DNA from: a virus
DNA length: 27,609 nt
Virus record (IMG/VR): IMGVR_UViG_3300027777_002558
Span: 1 to 27,609 of that record
Reading direction: 5' to 3' (one strand)
Part shown: piece after piece, positions 23,380 through 27,609 of the stretch
Position numbering within the stretch: position 1 is the stretch's first letter
Layout: each line of letters opens with the position of its first letter
Position numbers and translations under genes: made by a program
Notes under the pieces: model-generated
Databases searched by the model: none
Seen by the model: only the letters and a program-made list of their open reading frames with translations
What the model was told of the DNA's origin: nothing

Positions 23380-23408
23380 TTGACTTATACAAAATTGTAA
23401 TATATCAT
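23380..23408 (+). promoter_or_regulatory. Sigma70-like promoter before the TPP-enzyme pair
   Basis: TTGACT (23380-23385), 17-nt spacer, TATCAT (23403-23408), ending 8 nt before the ATG at 23417. This is one of only two clear gaps in the island. Confidence 0.55.
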
Positions 23409-23416
23409 ATTATTAT

Positions 23417-24067
23417 ATGTTGTCAGCAGAACAGTTAATTAATTTTGAAAATAAAATTGGCGATTTATTTAATGCAAAGCAAATTAAAGCACCTATACAT
23501 CTTTATTACGGTAATGAAGATAAAATGCTTGAGCTTTTTAAGCGAATAGATTGCAGCAATGATTGGATTTGTTGTACTTGGCGAAACCACTATCAAGCAT
23601 TACTTAAAGGTATACCACAGGATTTATTAGAGCAAAAAATTATTTCAGGTAAATCAATGATAATGAATTTACCTGATTACAAATTTATATGCAGCTCAAT
23701 TGTAGGTGGCATACCGTCAATAGCTGTTGGTATAGCGCAAGGCATTAAGTTACAGCAAGGTAGCGAACGCGTCTGGTGTTGGATCGGAGACATGTCAGCG
23801 GAAACCGGTGCTTTTCATGAGGCATATAAATACGCAAGAAATTATGACTTACCTATAACGTTTATTGTTGAGTCAAACAAACTGTCTGTATTAACTCCAA
23901 CTGATGAAGTATGGCAACGTGATGTACCGTATTTTATTGATAGTGTAGCTGATTTTAAAGCTCATATTAAAAATAATAGCATATACGACCAACCTAATTT
24001 ATTATATTACCAATACGAAAATAACAAATACCCACACGCTGGTGCGGGTCAACGAGTACAATTTTAA
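23417..24067 (+). CDS. TPP-dependent enzyme, alpha-like subunit (E1-alpha/transketolase N-terminal type)
   Basis: A 216-residue protein with the thiamine-diphosphate/Mg motif: WIGDMSAETGAFHEA (G124-D125 start) ending in VESN (151-154), about the usual 30-residue GDG...NN distance, with M for the third Gly and SN for NN. WRNHYQALLKG (56-65) and CSSIVGGIPSIAVGIAQG resemble the E1-alpha pattern RxHGHxLAxG and VGAxxPxAxG. Such enzymes make or break C-C bonds next to a carbonyl. It is shorter than most E1-alpha proteins (about 330-400). The partner is the next gene, 2 nt downstream. Confidence 0.8.
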   Translation: MLSAEQLINFENKIGDLFNAKQIKAPIHLYYGNEDKMLELFKRIDCSNDWICCTWRNHYQALLKGIPQDLLEQKIISGKSMIMNLPDYKFICSSIVGGIPSIAVGIAQGIKLQQGSERVWCWIGDMSAETGAFHEAYKYARNYDLPITFIVESNKLSVLTPTDEVWQRDVPYFIDSVADFKAHIKNNSIYDQPNLLYYQYENNKYPHAGAGQRVQF

Positions 24068-24069
24068 TT

Positions 24070-24606
24070 ATGAAATACTTTACTGAATTAAAGCGAGCTA
24101 TGAATTATCTTGCTAAAGACGAGCGTACGGTTTTTATTGGACAAGCAGTTAAGTACGGTGGTACAGGATTATATGATACTTTAATAGAAGTACCCGATAC
24201 CAAAAAAATTGAATTTCCTGTAGCTGAATATTTACAATGTGGAGTTGCGAACGGTATGGCAATTCAAGGCTTGATACCGGTATCATTAATACCGAGATGG
24301 AATTTTTTATTAATGGGAACTGACCAAATAATAAATCATTTAGATAAATTTATATTAATGTCAGACGGTGCTTGTAGACCGAATGTAATTATTCGCGTTG
24401 CTGTCGGTAGTGAACGTCCAGTCGATCCGCAAGATCAACATAAAGGTAATTTTACTGATGCTTTTAGGTCAATGTGCAAAACTATAGAGGTAATAGAATT
24501 AAATGAACCAGAAGATATAATGCCTGCATATATTAAGGCATTAACGAGAGTAGATGGTAAAAGCACAATATTAGTTGAATTTGGTGATTATTTAAAAGAA
24601 AAGTAA
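24070..24606 (+). CDS. TPP-dependent enzyme, beta-like subunit (pyrimidine-binding domain only)
   Basis: A 178-residue protein matching the pyrimidine-binding domain of E1-beta or transketolase. KIEFPVAEYLQCGVANGMAIQGLIPV carries the Glu (in AEYLQCG) that activates thiamine, and GTDQIINHLDKF and PNVIIRVAVG follow as in E1-beta. The family's usual C-terminal domain (about 120 residues) is missing, so this is a minimal half-enzyme. It should form the active site with the alpha-like protein just upstream. Together they probably transfer a two-carbon unit to a keto-sugar; avilamycin clusters, from memory, use an E1-alpha/beta-like pair in this way. Confidence 0.8.
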   Translation: MKYFTELKRAMNYLAKDERTVFIGQAVKYGGTGLYDTLIEVPDTKKIEFPVAEYLQCGVANGMAIQGLIPVSLIPRWNFLLMGTDQIINHLDKFILMSDGACRPNVIIRVAVGSERPVDPQDQHKGNFTDAFRSMCKTIEVIELNEPEDIMPAYIKALTRVDGKSTILVEFGDYLKEK

Positions 24607-24610
24607 TAAA

Positions 24611-25408
24611 ATGTTAAATGTGTTAGTAACAGGATGTTCTGGCTATATTGCTACATCATTAATACACTCGTTACAACCACGTTATAATATTACTGCAATA
24701 GGTCGTAAAGATTTCGATCTTACAGATCAAAAAGCTACCGATAATTGGTTTGAAGATAAGCAATTCGATATTATTATACATACAGCTAGCATAATTGGGG
24801 GCAGACTTCATGAAGATAATGAGTACGTCCTAACAACAAATATTAAAATGTTTTTTAATATTTTAAAAAATAAAAATAAATTCAAAAAATTTATTAATTT
24901 TGGCTCCGGGGCAGAAGAATACCCATACAATAGTTTTTATGGCTTGAGCAAGCATATTATCAGCACATATATAGAACGTGAACAATTTTTTTATAATTTA
25001 AGAATTTATGGTGTTTTTAATGCTAACGAAATCGAGACACGTTTTATTAAGAATAGTATAACAAACTATATCAACAAACAACCAATTTTAATAAATCAAA
25101 ATAGATACATGGACTTCATTTACATGGACGATTTGATAGAGCTTGTTGAATACTACATTAATAATATAGATTTAGAAAAAAATATAAATTGTGTATATAA
25201 ACACAAATATACGCTCAACGATATTGCAGGTATTATAAACAAACTTAGTATACATACAGTTCCTATTATTCATGAAAAACAAGGCATGAATACCGAATAT
25301 ATAAATAAATCCAATCTACCTATTGCTACTCTTGGATTAGAAGAGGGTATCAAAAGGACATTTAATCATTTGCAATCAATACAGACATCACATATAATTA
25401 ACGCATGA
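24611..25408 (+). CDS. NAD-dependent sugar epimerase/reductase (SDR family)
   Basis: A 265-residue extended SDR with TGCSGYIATS (7-16), HTASIIGGRLHEDN, INFGSGAEEYPYN and catalytic YGLSK (Tyr/Lys). The IIGG(R)xHxN and GSGAEYP pattern resembles GDP-L-fucose synthase-type epimerase/reductases, but it is shorter at the C-terminus. It may reduce or epimerise the keto-sugar made by the preceding genes. This gene is especially A+T-rich in its middle. It overlaps the next gene by 4 nt. Confidence 0.8.
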   Translation: MLNVLVTGCSGYIATSLIHSLQPRYNITAIGRKDFDLTDQKATDNWFEDKQFDIIIHTASIIGGRLHEDNEYVLTTNIKMFFNILKNKNKFKKFINFGSGAEEYPYNSFYGLSKHIISTYIEREQFFYNLRIYGVFNANEIETRFIKNSITNYINKQPILINQNRYMDFIYMDDLIELVEYYINNIDLEKNINCVYKHKYTLNDIAGIINKLSIHTVPIIHEKQGMNTEYINKSNLPIATLGLEEGIKRTFNHLQSIQTSHIINA

Positions 25409-25992
25409 TTATTAACGTACCTATCTACGACGGCGATCTTATTCACTCACGCTTTGCTTACAAGTATTTTCGTAAGAACACTCTCCCTATCGGCAATATT
25501 GTAGCGTTTAGAGCGCCTATGAAGGTTGAAGCTGAAGGTATGATTGATAATGAGGATATTCTTAATGCCGACTATATCTATAGTGATGATGCAATTAATT
25601 TCTGCTGGGAAATTCCTAACTTGGATCCGTTTGGTGCAGTATCATTTCAACGTCTTCTTAATACCCAGATTGCTAATATTCTTAGCAGTAAGTATCTTAG
25701 AGCACCTATCGAGGTTGACGGTGACGATCTTATCGTACATAAAGAGCATACACAGGGTGGTGTTACACAGGTAAAGGGTAAGTGTAGCGTCAGTATTACC
25801 TATTCGAAGAATAATGTAGCCCTTGGTCATACTGGTATTAATATTGAAGCAGGTAAGAAAGCACCAGCTTTTGCGTTCTCAACTAAACTCGGCGATGCTG
25901 AAGCTGAACAATTTATGAGAGAGATTATTGAACTCTTTTATGCAATGGTCGAGGATATCTTCCTGGCGACCTGCAAGATAACACTCGCATAA
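25405..25992 (+). CDS. Conserved phage protein of unknown function (DUF366-like)
   Basis: A 195-residue protein. NVPIYDGDLIHSRFAYKYF at the start, PIGNIVAFRAPMKVE, the acidic DAINFCWEIPN, and VDGDDLIVHKEHTQGG with later KGKCSVSITYS form a pattern I recall from T4-like marine phages, often annotated DUF366. That archaeal/phage family is related to the biotin/lipoate ligase fold, so a ligase- or transferase-type role is possible but unproven. Its codon use by eye looks less A+T-extreme than the glycan genes it follows, suggesting it belongs to the phage core. Confidence 0.7.
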   Translation: MIINVPIYDGDLIHSRFAYKYFRKNTLPIGNIVAFRAPMKVEAEGMIDNEDILNADYIYSDDAINFCWEIPNLDPFGAVSFQRLLNTQIANILSSKYLRAPIEVDGDDLIVHKEHTQGGVTQVKGKCSVSITYSKNNVALGHTGINIEAGKKAPAFAFSTKLGDAEAEQFMREIIELFYAMVEDIFLATCKITLA

Positions 25993-26005
25993 TTGATATA
26001 AAAAT

Positions 26006-26044
26006 ATCATCGCTCATAGCATAAATAATATTATGAGCGATGAT
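26006..26044 (+). promoter_or_regulatory. Hairpin around the start codon of the GIY-YIG endonuclease, late box in its loop
   Basis: ATCATCGCTCATA (26006-26018) and TATGAGCGATGAT (26032-26044) are a perfect 13-bp inverted repeat with a 13-nt loop. The loop holds CATAAATA (26020-26027), and the right arm contains the ATG (26033). A read-through mRNA from upstream would fold and hide the start codon. A transcript begun at the late box (predicted start 26033) would lack the left arm and be translatable. This is the arrangement known from T4 late-controlled genes such as I-TevI, soc and lysozyme. Confidence 0.75.
26020..26027 (+). promoter_or_regulatory. Late promoter box CATAAATA
   Basis: The box ends 5 nt before the ATG at 26033, so by T4 spacing transcription starts exactly on the A of the ATG. 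It lies wholly in the loop of the flanking 13-bp inverted repeat. Confidence 0.6.
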
Positions 26045-26914
26045 TATTATGGGTTTATATATCTCTGGGAAAATATTCACCCGGAAGCAACTATACACAA
26101 AAAATATATTGGCCAGCATATTGGCACTATTGAGGATGGCTACATCGGGTCTGGTGCTATCTTTACGAGAAGATTTTATAGTAAGAAATATAGAGGTTTT
26201 TGGAAAAGAAAAATACTACAATACTGTAGTGATTTAGACACATTAAACGCCGCCGAAAAAAACTGGATATTAACGAGTAACGCGCAAGTTGACCCCATAT
26301 ACTGTAATATAAGAGAAGGAGGCAAAAACGGTAAATTAGGTAAGCACACACGCAAGAAACTGTCAGCGAGCTTAAAAGGTCGATCTGCATGGAATAAAGG
26401 TAAAAAAGGAGAGTATAAACAAAGTCAACAGGCAATTTTAAACCGTATCAATACACGAACAAGTAACATGTCTAAATTATATGAAAAAGATAATAAGCAG
26501 ATCTTAAGACATATTAAGCAACACGGATGGATAAAAGCTACTGAAATATCAAAAATTCTTAATAGGAGTTGCTCTGCCTCTGTTTATAAAAAACGAATTA
26601 AAATATTAATAGAGCAAAATAAAATTAAAATGTATACCTTTGGTCGCAATGATGTACGTTACGTACAACCTGATTTTGCTTTCAAAAATATTGTCCTAAA
26701 TTTAATTACAAAAAATAAAGAACAAACAGCGAGTGATATTCGTATTAAACTATGCAACCAATTTAATATTACCAATGGACAATATAAAGTACAAGGTATA
26801 TTACAACAATTACAGAAACAAAACATAATTAAACAATATAGAGGATACCGTAAAAACTATTACTGCTTAGTTGATAGCTATACTATCAGCAACTATAATC
26901 CGTATACAATATGA
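26033..26914 (+). CDS. GIY-YIG homing endonuclease with NUMOD3 and winged-helix-like domains
   Basis: A 293-residue protein. The GIY-YIG nuclease spans about residues 6-95: GFIYLW (7-12), KKYIGQ (23-28), a conserved Arg region near 46-60 and E75 in NAAEKNW as the likely catalytic Glu. NUMOD3-type DNA-binding motifs follow (GKHTRKKLSASLKG and SAWNKGKKG, about 103-126). The remaining 165 residues look like two tandem winged-helix units (about 140-210 and 225-285). This is the layout of free-standing SegX/I-Tev-like homing enzymes. It sits between a conserved phage gene and the clamp-loader-like gene, which it overlaps by 4 nt, and its start lies in a regulatory hairpin. Confidence 0.85.
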   Translation: MSDDYYGFIYLWENIHPEATIHKKYIGQHIGTIEDGYIGSGAIFTRRFYSKKYRGFWKRKILQYCSDLDTLNAAEKNWILTSNAQVDPIYCNIREGGKNGKLGKHTRKKLSASLKGRSAWNKGKKGEYKQSQQAILNRINTRTSNMSKLYEKDNKQILRHIKQHGWIKATEISKILNRSCSASVYKKRIKILIEQNKIKMYTFGRNDVRYVQPDFAFKNIVLNLITKNKEQTASDIRIKLCNQFNITNGQYKVQGILQQLQKQNIIKQYRGYRKNYYCLVDSYTISNYNPYTI

Positions 26915-27285
26915 CTATATTTGATTTTATATCAAGTGCTCTTTTTACCAAAAAAAAGAACTGTCTTAATTCGGTAGACGAAGAAGGTGAATTCTCACCG
27001 TACATGCTTAATAGGTGGTGTAGTATGTATTCACCTTCTATTGCTACATTTAGCAATATACTAAACAAATACCTTGGTACTTTTAATGAAAAAAAAGATC
27101 TATACAGTTTATTTGTTGCTGTAATGCCTAAGGTTTCTTCAAAACGAATTTCGTATATTAAAAAGAAAAAGGAAGAAAAAAAGAAAGAAGAAAATAATGA
27201 CATTGAAATGCTTGCAAGTAATTTAGAGCTCTCAACAAGAGAGATAAATCAATACATTGCATTTTCAGAAACTTTATCTAATTAA
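26911..27285 (+). CDS. 62: gp62-like small subunit of the sliding-clamp loader
   Basis: A 124-residue protein. TIFDFISSALFTKKKN at the start, FSPYMLNRWCSMY (about 28-40) and AVMPKVSSKRISYIKKKKEE (about 69-88) follow the pattern of gp62 proteins of T4-like cyanophages. gp62 joins gp44 to load the gp45 clamp. It is shorter than T4 gp62 (187 residues) but in line with marine-phage versions. The call rests on motif memory without a search. gp44 is not in the window. Its 5' end overlaps the homing endonuclease by 4 nt, so the nuclease gene sits directly before a replication gene. Confidence 0.65.
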   Translation: MTIFDFISSALFTKKKNCLNSVDEEGEFSPYMLNRWCSMYSPSIATFSNILNKYLGTFNEKKDLYSLFVAVMPKVSSKRISYIKKKKEEKKKEENNDIEMLASNLELSTREINQYIAFSETLSN

Positions 27286-27291
27286 ACACAT

Positions 27292-27609
27292 ATGGTAGCC
27301 GATATTGACATGCTTGGTCCCGTCCCGAAAAGCTTAATTGACTTTTCTTCACTTCCTAAAAATTCCTTTAATTCGGTATTTTACGGATACAATCTCAAGA
27401 CCGTTCTTGATGATATTTTACTTTGTACCTTTGTTGATGAAACAGAGGACGGTTCGAGTATTATTAGAAATGGTCTACATGTACCGGTTAATACCGATAC
27501 TAAGGCGTGGCGTATCGGCGAGGTAATCCTTGCAGGACCAAATGTTAGATATGCAAAGAAAGGTGAATTCGTTTGCTTTCCTAATAACTTAGGTGTACCT
27601 GTTGCTAAT
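27292..27609 (+). CDS. GroES/gp31-like co-chaperonin (partial, runs off the window)
   Basis: The first 106 residues of a protein cut by the right edge. NLKTVLDDILLCTFVDE, then RNGLHVPVN and WRIGEVILAGPNVRYAKKGEFVCFPNN, match the GroES barrel: a strand, a mobile-loop region with a Gly-Leu-hydrophobic core, then the GEVxxxGP and GDxVxF segments. T4 gp31 replaces GroES so that GroEL can fold the major capsid protein. Other small beta-barrel phage proteins remain possible. It begins 6 nt after the gp62-like gene. Confidence 0.55.
   Translation, partial: MVADIDMLGPVPKSLIDFSSLPKNSFNSVFYGYNLKTVLDDILLCTFVDETEDGSSIIRNGLHVPVNTDTKAWRIGEVILAGPNVRYAKKGEFVCFPNNLGVPVAN

Noticed and set aside
23398-23412. 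TAATAT/ATATTA inverted repeat over the -10 before the TPP-enzyme genes, as an operator
   Set aside because: It is only 6 bp and wholly A/T in the arms in an A+T-rich spacer; no second copy was found at other promoters.
1-27609. tRNA genes, CRISPR arrays, integrase, insertion sequences
   Set aside because: No cloverleaf-like sequence, spaced direct repeats, transposase or recombinase motif was noticed on reading; a tRNAscan run would settle the tRNA question.

Overview
The window looks like part of a T4-like myovirus genome, A+T-rich and of the marine (cyanophage/pelagiphage) style. The signs are a UvsW-type helicase, a UvsY-like protein, a gp62-like clamp-loader subunit, a GroES/gp31-like protein, PhoH, a set of 7-deazaguanine genes, a sugar/glycan island, free-standing GIY-YIG endonucleases and T4-type late-promoter boxes (TAAATA). 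The host cannot be told from the sequence. I see no rRNA, tRNA, CRISPR array, integrase or insertion sequence. Both ends cut genes.

Layout. 1-945 (minus): uvsW (partial) and a uvsY-like gene. 981-2735: small virion-type or unknown proteins and a GIY-YIG nuclease. 2722-5169: an overlapping run of a pol-beta-fold nucleotidyltransferase, a ligase-fold nucleotidyltransferase and an NMNAT/cytidylyltransferase-fold protein. 5166-6654: an acidic Cys-rich protein (minus), then a very basic protein and a retropepsin-like protein (plus). 6651-12956: folE, queD and queE (7-deazaguanine pathway) mixed with structural-type genes, phoH and a P-loop kinase. 12959-13933 (minus): a fiber-like protein. 13968-25408: a compact plus-strand glycan island with seven actual or likely glycosyltransferases, a methyltransferase, an Fe-S/PLP sugar 3-dehydrase of the RfbH type, a split TPP enzyme (E1-alpha/E1-beta-like) and three NAD-dependent epimerase/dehydratases. 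25405-27609: a conserved phage protein, a hairpin-controlled GIY-YIG endonuclease, gp62-like and GroES-like genes.

How the parts fit. Three enzymes (nucleotidyltransferase, ligase, retropepsin) begin with a 10-11-residue leader matching the T4 capsid-targeting sequence, with a gp21-type cleavage site (L/I-x-E) at residue 10 or 11. All three lie downstream of TAAATA late boxes, so they may be packaged in the head and delivered with the DNA. Promoters fall into two classes. TAAATA boxes mostly precede virion-type genes, the endonuclease, phoH and the kinase. Sigma70-like -35/-10 pairs precede folE, queD, queE, one unknown gene and three glycan-island positions. In both classes the box usually ends only 4-8 nt before the start codon, which predicts leaderless or nearly leaderless mRNAs. 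The deazaguanine genes suggest modified phage DNA, and the island suggests the phage makes or alters an unusual, possibly two-carbon-branched, sugar.
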